Shown here in pieces: positions 1 through 8,937 of a stretch of 64,000 nucleotides of DNA (positions are counted from its first letter, which is position 1; each line of letters opens with the position of its first letter). Source of the DNA: Acidovorax delafieldii (GTDB lineage Bacteria; Pseudomonadota; Gammaproteobacteria; Burkholderiales; Burkholderiaceae_C); NCBI GenBank assembly GCA_002377855.1, contig DFQQ01000023.1, positions 62,001 to 126,000 of the forward strand. Reading direction: 5' to 3'. The notes below the pieces were generated by a model. That model searched no databases and was not told the DNA's origin. It worked only from the letters and a program-made list of their open reading frames with translations. The position numbers and the translations under genes are program-made.

Positions 1-1956
1 CTCACCTCAATTGCGAGCATTGATGACCCCGGGCGTTTAGCCGACACCATCGCTGCGCACTTGCCACTGAAGCTTGAAAACAAGCAGGTGGTTCTCGATC
101 TGTCCGACGTGAAGGCGAGGCTGGAGAATCTCTTTGAGCAGCTCGACCGCGAAGTAGACATCTTGAATGTCGACAAAAAAATCCGTGGACGCGTGAAGCG
201 CCAGATGGAAAAGAACCAGCGCGACTTCTACCTGAATGAGCAGGTGAAGGCCATTCAAAAGGAACTGGGCGAGGGTGACGAAGGCGCAGACATCGAAGAG
301 ATTGAGAAGAAAATCAAACTCGCCAAGATGCCTGCTGAGGCCCGTAAAAAGGCAGATGCTGAGCTGAAGAAGCTGAAGCTGATGTCACCGATGTCTGCGG
401 AAGCATCGGTCGTGCGCAACTATATCGATGTGCTGACTGCGCTGCCATGGGCCAAAAAGACGAAAATCAAGCACGATCTGGTCAATGCGGAAGGCGTTCT
501 GAACGAGGATCACTTCGGTCTCGACAAGGTCAAGGATCGCATCCTTGAATATCTCGCTGTACAGCAGCGTGTCGACAAGGTCAAAGCACCTATTCTGTGC
601 TTGGTGGGGCCTCCTGGTGTGGGCAAGACGTCACTCGGCCAGTCGATTGCCAAGGCGACGGGCCGCAAGTACGTGCGCATGGCTCTGGGAGGAATGCGGG
701 ACGAGGCCGAGATCCGCGGACATCGACGCACCTACATCGGCGCCTTGCCTGGCAAGGTGCTCCAGAGTCTGTCGAAGGTGGGCACACGCAACCCCTTGTT
801 TCTCTTGGATGAGATTGACAAGCTTGGTACGGACTTCAGAGGCGATCCCTCCAGTGCCTTGCTGGAGGTACTGGACCCAGAGCAGAACCACACGTTCGGC
901 GACCATTACGTAGAGGTCGACTTCGATTTGAGCGATGTCATGTTTGTGGCTACCTCGAACTCGATGAACATTCCTCCAGCTTTGCTGGATCGGATGGAAG
1001 TGATCCGTTTGTCCGGCTATACCGAAGACGAGAAAACCAACATTGCCATGCGATATTTGCTGCCCAAGCAGCTGAAGAACAATGGTGTGAAGGACGAAGA
1101 GTTACAGATCACCGAGGCTGCCGTGCGCGACATGGTTCGCTACTACACCCGCGAGGCGGGTGTGCGCTCTCTAGAGCGCGAGTTGTCCAAAATCTGCCGC
1201 AAGGTGGTCAAGGGTCTGCAGCTTAAAAAGCTGACCCCGCAAGTGGTGGTGACAGAAGAGAACCTCCCCGAATACCTGGGCGTGCGTAAGTACACCTACG
1301 GGCGGGCTGAGAATCAAAACCAAGTCGGTCAAGTGGTCGGTCTGGCGTGGACCGAAGTGGGGGGCGATCTGCTCACTATCGAGGCCGTGACGATGCCAGG
1401 CAAAGGTGTTATCACCCGTACCGGCTCATTGGGTGACGTGATGAAGGAGTCGGTCGAAGCTGCCCGTACAGTGGTGCGCAGCCGCGCCAAACTGCTCGGC
1501 ATCAAAGATGAGGTTTTCGAGAAGCGCGATATCCACATCCATGTGCCAGATGGCGCCACTCCCAAGGATGGACCCAGTGCGGGCGCCGCAATGACAACAG
1601 CATTTGTTTCTGCCCTCACTGGTATTCCTGTGCGCGGCGATGTAGCAATGACTGGAGAAATCACACTGCGGGGAGAGGTCACTGCAATTGGCGGTCTCAA
1701 GGAAAAGCTGCTGGCGGCCTTGCGTGGCGGGATCAAAACAGTTTTGATTCCGCAAGAAAACGTCAAGGACCTCCAAGAAATACCGGAAAACGTGAAGAGT
1801 GGCCTCGAAATCATTCCAGTGAAGTGGATTGACAAGGTGCTGGAGGTGGCTCTTGAACGCAAGCCGGTACCGTTGTCCGACGAGGAGGCGGCAGTGGTGC
1901 CCGTCGCTACAGACAAGGTTGCGCCCGTAGTGAGCAGCGATTCTCTGAAGCATTGA
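1..1956 (+). CDS. lon: ATP-dependent protease Lon, 5'-truncated by the window edge
   Basis: The open frame runs from base 1, so the start codon lies outside the window; about 651 C-terminal residues of a protein usually near 800 are visible. Lon is a cytosolic AAA+ serine protease that degrades misfolded and regulatory proteins. Seen in order: the end of the N-terminal helical domain, Walker A GPPGVGKTS near base 607, Walker B with LFLLDEIDK near 796, the sensor region, and the protease domain with PKDGPSAG (catalytic Ser codon at 1576) and GLKEKLL (catalytic Lys codon at 1699). The TTG at 61 is not the start, because homology-like sequence continues upstream in frame. The C-terminal tail after about base 1870 is short and of low complexity. 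Four tRNA genes follow. Confidence 0.97.
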   Translation, partial: LTSIASIDDPGRLADTIAAHLPLKLENKQVVLDLSDVKARLENLFEQLDREVDILNVDKKIRGRVKRQMEKNQRDFYLNEQVKAIQKELGEGDEGADIEEIEKKIKLAKMPAEARKKADAELKKLKLMSPMSAEASVVRNYIDVLTALPWAKKTKIKHDLVNAEGVLNEDHFGLDKVKDRILEYLAVQQRVDKVKAPILCLVGPPGVGKTSLGQSIAKATGRKYVRMALGGMRDEAEIRGHRRTYIGALPGKVLQSLSKVGTRNPLFLLDEIDKLGTDFRGDPSSALLEVLDPEQNHTFGDHYVEVDFDLSDVMFVATSNSMNIPPALLDRMEVIRLSGYTEDEKTNIAMRYLLPKQLKNNGVKDEELQITEAAVRDMVRYYTREAGVRSLERELSKICRKVVKGLQLKKLTPQVVVTEENLPEYLGVRKYTYGRAENQNQVGQVVGLAWTEVGGDLLTIEAVTMPGKGVITRTGSLGDVMKESVEAARTVVRSRAKLLGIKDEVFEKRDIHIHVPDGATPKDGPSAGAAMTTAFVSALTGIPVRGDVAMTGEITLRGEVTAIGGLKEKLLAALRGGIKTVLIPQENVKDLQEIPENVKSGLEIIPVKWIDKVLEVALERKPVPLSDEEAAVVPVATDKVAPVVSSDSLKH

Positions 1957-2040
1957 ACATTTTTTCGAAAACGTCCAAAAAATGCGCTACAATTCATTCC
2001 ATCGCAGCAAACGTTGTACAATGTGAGGCTTCGGTAAAAT

Positions 2041-2116
2041 GCGGGAATAGCTCAGTTGGTAGAGCGCAACCTTGCCAAGGTTGAGGTCGAGAGTTCGAGA
2101 CTCTTTTCCCGCTCCA
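2041..2116 (+). tRNA. tRNA-Gly(GCC), copy 1
   Basis: A 76-base cloverleaf with acceptor stem GCGGGAA/TTCCCGC, D-arm AGCTCAGTTGGTAGAGC, an anticodon arm with GCC in the loop, T-arm GAGTTCGAGACTC, and an encoded CCA end. Identical to the copy at 2371-2446. Confidence 0.97.
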
Positions 2117-2120
2117 GTTT

Positions 2121-2149
2121 AAAAAAGGGAAGCAACGCTTCCCTTTTTT
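2121..2149 (+). terminator. hairpin terminator after tRNA-Gly copy 1
   Basis: AAAAAAGGGAAGC, loop AAC, GCTTCCCTTTTTT: a perfect stem ending in a T-run four bases after the tRNA CCA. The same hairpin with loop TTAT follows the second tRNA-Gly copy. tRNA-Cys follows within 20 bases, so either the stem acts as a processing or attenuation element or tRNA-Cys has its own promoter. Confidence 0.7.
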
Positions 2150-2167
2150 GTAGAAGAGATAGTTTCT

Positions 2168-2241
2168 GGCGCGGTAGCAAAGCGGTTATGCCCCGGATTG
2201 CAAATCCGGTTAGTCCGGTTCGACTCCGGACCGCGCCTCCA
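2168..2241 (+). tRNA. tRNA-Cys(GCA)
   Basis: A 74-base cloverleaf. Acceptor stem GGCGCGG/CCGCGCC, anticodon stem GGATT..AATCC holding GCA, T-arm with GGTTCGACTCC, discriminator T and encoded CCA. It lies between two identical tRNA-Gly genes. Confidence 0.96.
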
Positions 2242-2310
2242 AAACGAAACTCGCTTACTGTTACGGTAACTAGGTTTCCGATGGTGATGTGGCAAATTTT
2301 TAGAAATCTA

Positions 2311-2339
2311 TGTGATGTATAAAAATTTGGTGCTATAAT
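2311..2339 (+). promoter_or_regulatory. candidate sigma-70 promoter for tRNA-Gly copy 2
   Basis: A perfect TATAAT at 2334-2339 lies 31 bases before the second tRNA-Gly gene, in a locally AT-rich stretch that differs from the GC-rich surroundings. The -35 element is weak (TGTGAT at 2311). The call rests on the -10 match and the position only. Confidence 0.5.
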
Positions 2340-2370
2340 TTAAGTCTTGCTGCAGTAGAATGCAGACATT

Positions 2371-2446
2371 GCGGGAATAGCTCAGTTGGTAGAGCGCAAC
2401 CTTGCCAAGGTTGAGGTCGAGAGTTCGAGACTCTTTTCCCGCTCCA
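2371..2446 (+). tRNA. tRNA-Gly(GCC), copy 2
   Basis: Identical in all 76 bases to the copy at 2041-2116, including the encoded CCA. The downstream hairpin is also nearly the same, so a tRNA-plus-terminator unit of about 110 bp is duplicated around tRNA-Cys. Confidence 0.97.
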
Positions 2447-2451
2447 TTTTT

Positions 2452-2481
2452 AAAAAAGGGAAGCTTATGCTTCCCTTTTTT
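2452..2481 (+). terminator. hairpin terminator after tRNA-Gly copy 2
   Basis: AAAAAAGGGAAGC, loop TTAT, GCTTCCCTTTTTT. A strong intrinsic terminator and a paralogue of the one at 2121-2149. Confidence 0.75.
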
Positions 2482-2599
2482 GTTGGTGTGGCGTAGCAAT
2501 GTCCGGCAGGTCATTGCAGCGTTGCTTCTGGTCGATGGTGCATTGCGCAGCTGCAGTGCCCGGGTTACGCTGCTGAGCCTGTCTGCGCTGGCAGTTGGC

Positions 2600-2692
2600 G
2601 CCCCGATGGTGAAATTGGTAGACACTGCGGACTTAAAATCCGCCGCTTTCCTGAAAAGGGGCGTGCCGGTTCGATCCCGGCTCGGGGCACCA
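2600..2692 (+). tRNA. tRNA-Leu(TAA)
   Basis: A 93-base cloverleaf with a long variable arm, as expected for leucine tRNAs. Acceptor stem GCCCCGA/TCGGGGC, anticodon stem GCGGA..TCCGC with TAA in the loop, T-arm GGTTCGATCCC, discriminator A and encoded CCA. The next gene starts 13 bases downstream. Confidence 0.97.
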
Positions 2693-2705
2693 TTACGAAT
2701 CAATC

Positions 2706-3332
2706 ATGTCAAGTTACAACGCTCCCTTCGAAATTCATGTCCACGGGCAGGTGCAACTGCGTGCAGACACCAGCTTTGATCAATTACAAGAAGCGTTGAA
2801 GCCCCTGTGGAAATACGCTGGGGCACGTTCGTTGGCCGATGGCGCTGCCAGCGCTTATGAGGAGGAGCCAGGCATCAAATTCGATGCACAGGAGCATCTC
2901 TTGCAGATCTGCTGGACCGTGCGCGGCGATGATGATTTTCGCCAGTCGCTCGACGAGATGTGCATGAGCCTCAATGAGCTGTGCGAAACTGGAGCGGCCC
3001 TGGAAGTCACGTTTTACGATGCGGAGTTTGAGGACGAGGATGGGCAAGAAGGCACAGAGTCTCGCGATGATTTCGTGATGCTCTTCGTGGGGCCCACGCC
3101 TGCTGCCATCATGCAAGTCCAACGCGATCTTTTGGTGCAAGACGTGGTGAACATGATGGAACGCCACTTTGATGGGGCAGAGTTGGGGGGGGTCGTTGCT
3201 GAGATTGACAAGCTCTTCACACAGCGTTTCGATGCACTGGTGAATTCGCTGGAGATCGGCAAGCCTCCGCGTGGCCCCGGGGGCTCATCTAGTGGTCATG
3301 GCGGTGGCCGCCGGCCACGCCACTTGCACTGA
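2706..3332 (+). CDS. conserved hypothetical protein, 208 aa
   Basis: I cannot assign a function. The protein is soluble and acidic over its first 170 residues, with no signal peptide or membrane segment. It has an EDEDGQEGTE acidic stretch near residue 105 and ends in a glycine/serine/arginine-rich tail (PPRGPGGSSSGHGGGRRP). The start at 2706 is the first ATG, 13 bases after tRNA-Leu. Codon use looks like that of neighbouring core genes, so it is probably a real lineage-conserved gene rather than a spurious frame. Confidence 0.8.
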   Translation: MSSYNAPFEIHVHGQVQLRADTSFDQLQEALKPLWKYAGARSLADGAASAYEEEPGIKFDAQEHLLQICWTVRGDDDFRQSLDEMCMSLNELCETGAALEVTFYDAEFEDEDGQEGTESRDDFVMLFVGPTPAAIMQVQRDLLVQDVVNMMERHFDGAELGGVVAEIDKLFTQRFDALVNSLEIGKPPRGPGGSSSGHGGGRRPRHLH

Positions 3333-3427
3333 GAGTGCTGCTCTCCAGTTGCAATTCTCGGTTGGGTAGACCTGCTGTTTGGGGTGGCGCACTTTGGCGA
3401 ATGTGCACGTGACTCGACTTGCCTGAC

Positions 3428-3949
3428 ATGAGTACGCCACCCGTTTTATCCTATCTGGGGCACTACCCGGCGTCGCTGCAGATGCAAGCCCAAGAACTGA
3501 TGACGCAGGGGCGCCTGGGGGCGGTGCTGCTGCGCAGGTATCCTGACGCGCATGCCGTGCGCAGTGACAAGTCGCTCTACGATTACGTCACCGACCTCAA
3601 GACCCGGTATTTGCGTAACGCCGCCGCCGTCAGCAAAGTGGTGTTCGACAACAAAATCCACGTGGTTCGAAACGCGTTGGGCTTGCACACGGCAATTTCC
3701 CGAGTGCAGGGTGGTCGCCTCACTGCCAAGCACGAGATCCGCGTCGCCTCCTTCTTCAAACAGGCGCCTGAAGAGTTTTTACGCATGATCGTCGTGCACG
3801 AGTTGGCCCATCTGCGCGAAAAAGACCACGGCAAGGCTTTCTATAAGCTGTGCGAGCACATGGAGCCTCTCTACCACCAGTATGAATTCGATGTGCGCCT
3901 GTACTTGACGCACGTGGAGCATTCTGGACAGCGGTTGTGGGCTGAGTGA
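3428..3949 (+). CDS. YgjP-like (DUF45/COG1451) zinc metallopeptidase
   Basis: A protein of 173 residues with a zincin motif, VVHELAHLREKDHGKAF near residue 120: HELAH provides two zinc ligands and a catalytic Glu, with a further His in KDHGKAF. This spacing (HExxH, then a third His about five to six residues on) is the YgjP/WLM-type arrangement. I chose ATG 3428 over the TTG at 3419. Substrate unknown; no signal peptide, so probably cytoplasmic. A copy of the dispersed palindromic repeat begins just after the stop, and the convergent murI ends beyond it. Confidence 0.85.
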   Translation: MSTPPVLSYLGHYPASLQMQAQELMTQGRLGAVLLRRYPDAHAVRSDKSLYDYVTDLKTRYLRNAAAVSKVVFDNKIHVVRNALGLHTAISRVQGGRLTAKHEIRVASFFKQAPEEFLRMIVVHELAHLREKDHGKAFYKLCEHMEPLYHQYEFDVRLYLTHVEHSGQRLWAE

Positions 3950-3960
3950 TTGACTTGATT

Positions 3961-4000
3961 TTGCTATTTATTTGATAGCTGTTGGCGCTCTGCTGGCGGA
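3961..4000 (+). repeat. dispersed palindromic repeat (partial), copy 1
   Basis: Begins TTGCTATTTATTTGATAGCT and continues into GTTGGCGCT, the left half of a family seen elsewhere in full (for example 32268-32328). The right half is degraded. It sits between convergent genes, five bases from the murI stop codon. Confidence 0.7.
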
Positions 4001-4004
4001 CTTT

Positions 4005-4934
4005 TTACGTGTTTTTTACCATAAGCGAAGGCACATCAACCACTTCGCAGCACTCTGCCGGAAGGCCTAGCCAGCGTGTGGTGGCTGACTGGAGCATTTC
4101 CAGCGGCCCGGTGGTGTACAAACGCACCCGGCAGCTGTCTGTCTCTCCTGATGGGAGCGCGTTAACGGTGGCGGCAGTCATCAACCCATTACTCTCCAGC
4201 AGCCGCTTGGTCTGCCTCGCCACCGGTTCACCGGTTTCGATGATCTGTACATCAGGCCCCACCAACGCCCGCAACTCAGAGACCGCAAAAATGTAGTGCG
4301 TGCAACCCAACACCAAGGTGTCGATTTGGCCAGGTCCGCTGCCGAAATCTCCCATGGCATGTATGTACCGGGAACAAAGCTCATCAGTTTCGGTGTCTGC
4401 AACCCGTGTTGCTTGGTAATGCTCAGCCAGGGCAACGCTGCGTTCAATCGCATGCGCCAAGCCGTCGCAGGGTTGCACTACGAAATCGGCTTGGTTGCTG
4501 ACAGATGCCAACAATTTCGCAAATTTTGCACTGCTCAGCGTGCCGCGTGTGCCCATCACGCCCACGCGTCCTGTCCGGGTGACTGCCAGAGCGGGCTTGA
4601 TGGCGGGCTCGAGGCCTACCAGCGGTAACTGGGGACGGCTGCTGCGTACTTCATGAATAGCTGCGGCAGTGGCTGTGTTGCAGGCTACCACCAGCGCTTT
4701 GATGTGGTGTTGCTCGCACAAGTACTCCGTGATGGCATGCGTGCGGGCCGCCACGAAATCATCCCCTCGCTCTCCGTAGGGCGCATTGCCGCTATCGGCC
4801 ACGTATACAAAGCGTTCGTGCGGCAGTGTCGCCACCAATGCACGCAAGATGCTCAGGCCCCCCACGCCACTATCAAAGACACCGATCGGGGAGGAAGGCA
4901 CAGGCATAAGAGCTGAAGTGAGTGGGGTGGCCAT
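4005..4934 (-). CDS. murI: glutamate racemase
   Basis: Converts L-glutamate to D-glutamate for peptidoglycan, independently of cofactors. Length 309 residues. Seen: N-terminal GVFDSGVGGLS substrate loop, first catalytic Cys in VACNTATA, second in LGCTHY. I chose ATG 4934 (MATPLTSALMP) because upstream residues in the frame do not look like family sequence; the frame stays open to 4994. The gene is convergent with the metallopeptidase. The fumarase gene next to it is on the same strand but separated by a terminator. Confidence 0.95.
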   Translation of the reverse strand: MATPLTSALMPVPSSPIGVFDSGVGGLSILRALVATLPHERFVYVADSGNAPYGERGDDFVAARTHAITEYLCEQHHIKALVVACNTATAAAIHEVRSSRPQLPLVGLEPAIKPALAVTRTGRVGVMGTRGTLSSAKFAKLLASVSNQADFVVQPCDGLAHAIERSVALAEHYQATRVADTETDELCSRYIHAMGDFGSGPGQIDTLVLGCTHYIFAVSELRALVGPDVQIIETGEPVARQTKRLLESNGLMTAATVNALPSGETDSCRVRLYTTGPLEMLQSATTRWLGLPAECCEVVDVPSLMVKNT

Positions 4935-5104
4935 ATTGTAGAAAAGGGCCCGCACAGATGAGTGCGTTTTGTTTGACAGGGAGGCGGGTTGCATCTTCCA
5001 AGCGGTTGAGTGTGCCTGGATTCATCACATCGCCGTGCACTACTGAGCACTCTCCGTGCCTCGCGGCTCACTCAGGAATAGTGGCTCGGATTTGCCAGCA
5101 CACA

Positions 5105-5128
5105 ACAAAAAACCGCCCGAAGGCGGTT
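5105..5128 (-). terminator. intrinsic terminator of the class I fumarase gene
   Basis: On the minus strand AACCGCC, loop TTCG, GGCGGTT followed by TTTTGTTG; a UUCG-type stable loop, 44 bases past the fumarase stop codon. Confidence 0.85.
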
Positions 5129-5171
5129 GCGATTCCTGTGCCCTATGGCAAGCACAGCTGCATTGGCTGGT

Positions 5172-6740
5172 TCACACTGCTGCGACGCCAATGCCTTTGA
5201 ATTCTCCTGACGCAATGCGTTTTTGCCACTCGGCCGGACCGGTGATGTGTGCGCTGGTGCCACCCGAATCCACTGCCACGGTGACGGGCATGTCCACCAC
5301 GTCAAATTCATAGATGGCTTCCATGCCCAGGTCTTCAAAGCCCACGACCTTGGCGTTTTTGATAGCCTTGGATACCAAGTAGGCGGCGCCGCCCACGGCC
5401 ATCAGGTATGCGCTCTGGTGCTTCTTGATGGCCTCGATGGCGACGGGGCCGCGCTCGGCCTTGCCCACCATGGCGATCAGGCCGGTCTGGGCCAGCATCA
5501 TCTCTGTGAAGCCGTCCATGCGCGTGGCGGTGGTGGGGCCTGCTGGGCCCACGGCCTCGCCCTTCACCGGGTCCACAGGGCCCACGTAATAGATGATGCG
5601 GTTGGTGAAGTCCACGGGCAGCTTCTCGCCCTTCGCCAACATGTCCTGGATGCGCTTGTGCGCAGCATCGCGGCCCGTCAGCATCTTGCCGTTGAGCAGC
5701 AGCGTGTCGCCGGGCTTCCAGCTGGCCACTTCTTCCTTGGTCAGCGTGTCGAGGTTGACCTTCTTGCTCTTGTTGTAGTCGGGCGCCCAGTCCACGTTGG
5801 GCCACAGGTCCAGGCTCGGGGGCGTGAGGTACACCGGGCCCGAGCCGTCCATCACAAAGTGCGCGTGGCGCGTGGCGGCGCAGTTGGGGATCATGGCAAT
5901 CGGCTTACTGGCCGCATGCGTGGGGTACATCTTGATCTTGACGTCCAGCACCGTGGTCAGGCCGCCCAGGCCCTGCGCGCCAATGCCCAGGGCGTTGACC
6001 TTTTCAAACAGCTCCAGGCGCAGCTCTTCGACCTTGTCGAGCGCGGGGCCGCCGGTCTTGGCGGCTTCGGCCTTGGCCTGCAGTTCGTACATGTCCAGGT
6101 CGTCCATCAGACTCTCCTTGGCCATGAGCACCGCCTTCTCGGCCGTGCCGCCAATGCCGATGCCCAGCATGCCGGGCGGGCACCAGCCAGCGCCCATGGT
6201 GGGCACGGTCTTGAGCACCCAGTCGACCACGTTGTCGCCGGGGTTGAGCATATACATCTTGGACTTGTTCTCCGAGCCGCCGCCCTTGGCTGCCACGGTG
6301 ATGTCCACGGTGTTGCCGGGCACGATCTCGGTGAAGATCACGGCAGGGGTGTTGTCCTTGGTGTTCTTGCGGGCGAACTGCGGGTCGGCCACGACCGAGG
6401 CGCGCAGCGTGTTGTCTGGGTGGTTGTAGCCACGGCGCACGCCTTCGTTGATGGCGTCGTCCAGGCTGCCGGTGAAGCCTTCCCAGCGCACGTCCATGCC
6501 GACCTTCAGGAACACATTGACGATGCCGGTGTCCTGGCAGATGGGGCGCTGGCCAGTGGCGCTCATCTTGCTGTTGGTGAGGATCTGCGCGATCGCATCC
6601 TTGGCCGCCGGGCTCTTTTCGCGTTCGTAGGCGCGGGCCAAGTGGCTGATGTAGTCGGTGGGGTGGTAGTAGCTGATGTACTGCAGTGCACCGGCAATGG
6701 ATTCGATCAGGTCTTCTTGGCGAATGGTTGTCGTGGTCAT
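5172..6740 (-). CDS. fumA: class I (iron-sulfur) fumarate hydratase
   Basis: Interconverts fumarate and L-malate in the TCA cycle using an oxygen-sensitive [4Fe-4S] cluster. A single 522-residue chain with both halves of the class I enzyme: N-terminal alpha domain with cluster cysteines in ICQDTG (about residue 83), WCPPG (about 190) and PNCAATR (about 288), then a C-terminal beta domain with GPAGPTTATRMD. Its start is divergent from fumC with about 175 bp between them. The pairing suggests use of the Fe-S enzyme under low-stress conditions and of FumC under iron limitation or oxidative stress, an inference from other bacteria. No soxbox-like sequence was recognised between them. Confidence 0.95.
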   Translation of the reverse strand: MTTTTIRQEDLIESIAGALQYISYYHPTDYISHLARAYEREKSPAAKDAIAQILTNSKMSATGQRPICQDTGIVNVFLKVGMDVRWEGFTGSLDDAINEGVRRGYNHPDNTLRASVVADPQFARKNTKDNTPAVIFTEIVPGNTVDITVAAKGGGSENKSKMYMLNPGDNVVDWVLKTVPTMGAGWCPPGMLGIGIGGTAEKAVLMAKESLMDDLDMYELQAKAEAAKTGGPALDKVEELRLELFEKVNALGIGAQGLGGLTTVLDVKIKMYPTHAASKPIAMIPNCAATRHAHFVMDGSGPVYLTPPSLDLWPNVDWAPDYNKSKKVNLDTLTKEEVASWKPGDTLLLNGKMLTGRDAAHKRIQDMLAKGEKLPVDFTNRIIYYVGPVDPVKGEAVGPAGPTTATRMDGFTEMMLAQTGLIAMVGKAERGPVAIEAIKKHQSAYLMAVGGAAYLVSKAIKNAKVVGFEDLGMEAIYEFDVVDMPVTVAVDSGGTSAHITGPAEWQKRIASGEFKGIGVAAV

Positions 6741-6915
6741 GGCTGGAAGGTTGGGGTGTGAAATCGACAGCCTTCGATTATCCCTCTGCGGGCTTGCGCG
6801 GTTCTGTCATGGTCAATGAAGGCTCAGGCGCTCTGGGCTGACCAGACTTGTGCGAAATGCAGGACTGGGTATGCTGATGGCGCTGTCCCTCGTTCGAAAG
6901 TCAGGAACCCACCAC

Positions 6916-8319
6916 ATGGCACTTCAGAATGGCAAAGCTACGGCCTACCGTACAGAACGCGACACTTTCGGTCCTATTGAGGTCCCGGCAAGGCGCTTGT
7001 GGGGGGCGCAAACCCAACGCTCCTTGCAGCATTTTGCTATCTCAGGGGAGCGAATGGCGCCCGAGCTCATTCGAGCGCTGGCCCAAGTCAAGCGTGCCAG
7101 CGCCTATGTGAACCATGGCCTTGGATTGCTTGATGCCACTCGCACTACGGCGATTGTGGCGGCATGTGACGAGGTCATAGCCGGAGCGCATGAAGATGAG
7201 TTTCCGCTGGTGGTCTGGCAAACGGGTTCAGGGACGCAGACGAACATGAACGTGAACGAGGTGCTTGCCAACCGCGCCAGTGAACTGCTCAGCGGGCCGC
7301 GCGGCGAGGGCCGCCTTGTGCACCCTAACGACGACGTCAACAAAAGCCAGTCAAGCAACGACGTGTTCCCTACTGCCATGCACTTGGCTGCGGTGGACAC
7401 GTTGACGCACCAGTTGCTGCCTGCCTTGCACGCGCTGCGTACCACCCTGGCCGGCAAGGCGGACGCGTTTGCGGGCGTGGTGAAGATCGGTCGCACCCAT
7501 TTGCAAGATGCGACGCCCCTCACCATGGGCCAAGAGATATCGGGCTGGGTGGCACAACTGGACCATTCTGAGCGGCACGTGCGTGCCGCCCTGCCTCATC
7601 TGTGCGAACTGGCGCTGGGCGGGACGGCGGTAGGGACCGGGTTGAATGCCCCGGCAGGCTACGCGCACGCGGTAGCCAAAGAGTTGGCCGACCTGACGGG
7701 CCTGAATCTGGTAACTGCGCCCAATAAATTCGAGGCGCTCGCCAGCTGCGACGCGGTGGTGCAGGCACATGGCGCGCTCAAGGGGCTCGCGGCCAGCCTC
7801 ATGAAAATCGCCAATGACGTGCGTTGGTTGGCCAGTGGGCCGCGCAGTGGGTTGGGCGAAATCTCCATCCCTGAGAACGAACCCGGCTCATCCATCATGC
7901 CTGGCAAGGTGAACCCGACGCAGTGCGAGGCCCTGACCATGTTGTGCGCCCAGGTGATGGGAAACGATGTGGCAATCGGGGTAGGAGGAGCCTCAGGCAA
8001 CTTCGAACTCAATGTTTTTCGCCCGATGGTGATTCACAACTTCTTGCAGAGCGTGCGTTTGCTGGCCGACGGAATGACCAGTTTTGACAAGCACTGCGCG
8101 GCCGGCATCGAGCCCAATCATGACCGTATTCAGGAGTTGGTGGAGCGGTCACTGATGCTGGTGACGGCTCTCAATCCTCACATTGGGTACGACAAGGCTG
8201 CCGCCATCGCCAAGGCGGCACACAAAGATGGGCTGAGCCTGCGGGAGGCTGCGCTGGCCTCAGGCCACGTCACCGCCCAGGAGTTTGACGCCTGGGTGGT
8301 GCCGCGCAACATGGTGTAA
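6916..8319 (+). CDS. fumC: class II fumarate hydratase
   Basis: The iron-independent fumarase. Starting at ATG 6916 (preceded by AGGAA) gives 467 residues, the usual FumC length; an upstream in-frame GTG at 6850 would add 22 non-family residues. Seen: ERDTFGPIEVPARRLWGAQTQRS at the N-terminus, SGSGTQTNMNVNEV near residue 100, GRTHLQDATP near 190, and the superfamily signature GSSIMPGKVNP near 320, carrying the mobile catalytic Ser loop. Transcribed divergently from the class I fumarase. Confidence 0.97.
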   Translation: MALQNGKATAYRTERDTFGPIEVPARRLWGAQTQRSLQHFAISGERMAPELIRALAQVKRASAYVNHGLGLLDATRTTAIVAACDEVIAGAHEDEFPLVVWQTGSGTQTNMNVNEVLANRASELLSGPRGEGRLVHPNDDVNKSQSSNDVFPTAMHLAAVDTLTHQLLPALHALRTTLAGKADAFAGVVKIGRTHLQDATPLTMGQEISGWVAQLDHSERHVRAALPHLCELALGGTAVGTGLNAPAGYAHAVAKELADLTGLNLVTAPNKFEALASCDAVVQAHGALKGLAASLMKIANDVRWLASGPRSGLGEISIPENEPGSSIMPGKVNPTQCEALTMLCAQVMGNDVAIGVGGASGNFELNVFRPMVIHNFLQSVRLLADGMTSFDKHCAAGIEPNHDRIQELVERSLMLVTALNPHIGYDKAAAIAKAAHKDGLSLREAALASGHVTAQEFDAWVVPRNMV

Positions 8320-8337
8320 CGTAGCCGGGCGGGTGCT

Positions 8338-8937
8338 TCAGTGCGCTTCGCCAGAGTGCGCCATGAGGCGGTCAGTGAGCGCTATCGCCAGGGCGCTCAG
8401 CAGGAACACTACATGGATGATGGTCTGCCACATCAGGACTTTCAAGTCGTAGTTCGCCGCATTGATGAAAGTTTTGAGCAGGTGGATGGAACTGATGCCG
8501 ATGATGGCCGTGGCCAACTTCACCTTGAGCACAGAAGCATTCACATGGCTCAGCCACTCGGGCTGGTCAGGATGCTCTTCCAGATGCAAGCGCGAGACGA
8601 AGGTCTCATAGCCCCCTACGATCACCATGATCAGAAGGTTGGAAATCATCACCACGTCAATCAACGCTAACACCACCAGCATGATGATGGTTTCGTTCAG
8701 GGACGTGACTTCAAAGTCGCTCTTGTAGCCAATGCTCGTGACAAGCTGCTTGAGCGCTGCTGTGTTACCAAAGGCAGCTTCGACCAAGTGGACGAGCTCT
8801 ACCCAGAAGTGGAACACATACACAGCTTGAGCCAGGATCAACCCCAGATACAAAGGCAACTGCAGCCAGCGGCTTGCAAATATGAGGGAGGGCAGGGGGC
8901 GCAGCGGAGCGCTGGTTGGTTTGTTCGGGGACGACAT
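8338..8937 (-). CDS. UPF0114/YqhA-family membrane protein
   Basis: 199 residues from ATG 8937. Four hydrophobic segments: LPLYLGLILAQAVYVFHFW near residue 27, an MLVVLALIDVVMISNLLIM segment near 85, one near 140 and one near 170. The GGYETFVSRL motif after the second helix is what I recall as typical of the YqhA/TIGR00645 family. Function unknown; inner membrane. Its 3' end faces the fumC stop with 18 bp between. The frame stays open to 9018, but the upstream residues are not family-like. Confidence 0.85.
   Translation of the reverse strand: MSSPNKPTSAPLRPLPSLIFASRWLQLPLYLGLILAQAVYVFHFWVELVHLVEAAFGNTAALKQLVTSIGYKSDFEVTSLNETIIMLVVLALIDVVMISNLLIMVIVGGYETFVSRLHLEEHPDQPEWLSHVNASVLKVKLATAIIGISSIHLLKTFINAANYDLKVLMWQTIIHVVFLLSALAIALTDRLMAHSGEAH

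Noticed and set aside
1957..2040. Possible terminator after lon
   Set aside because: T-rich and A-rich runs are present, but no stable stem is visible.
5223..6761. Open frame of 512 codons antisense to the class I fumarase
   Set aside because: Low-complexity His/Gly/Ala/Val product; fumarase cluster cysteines and motifs are all on the other strand.
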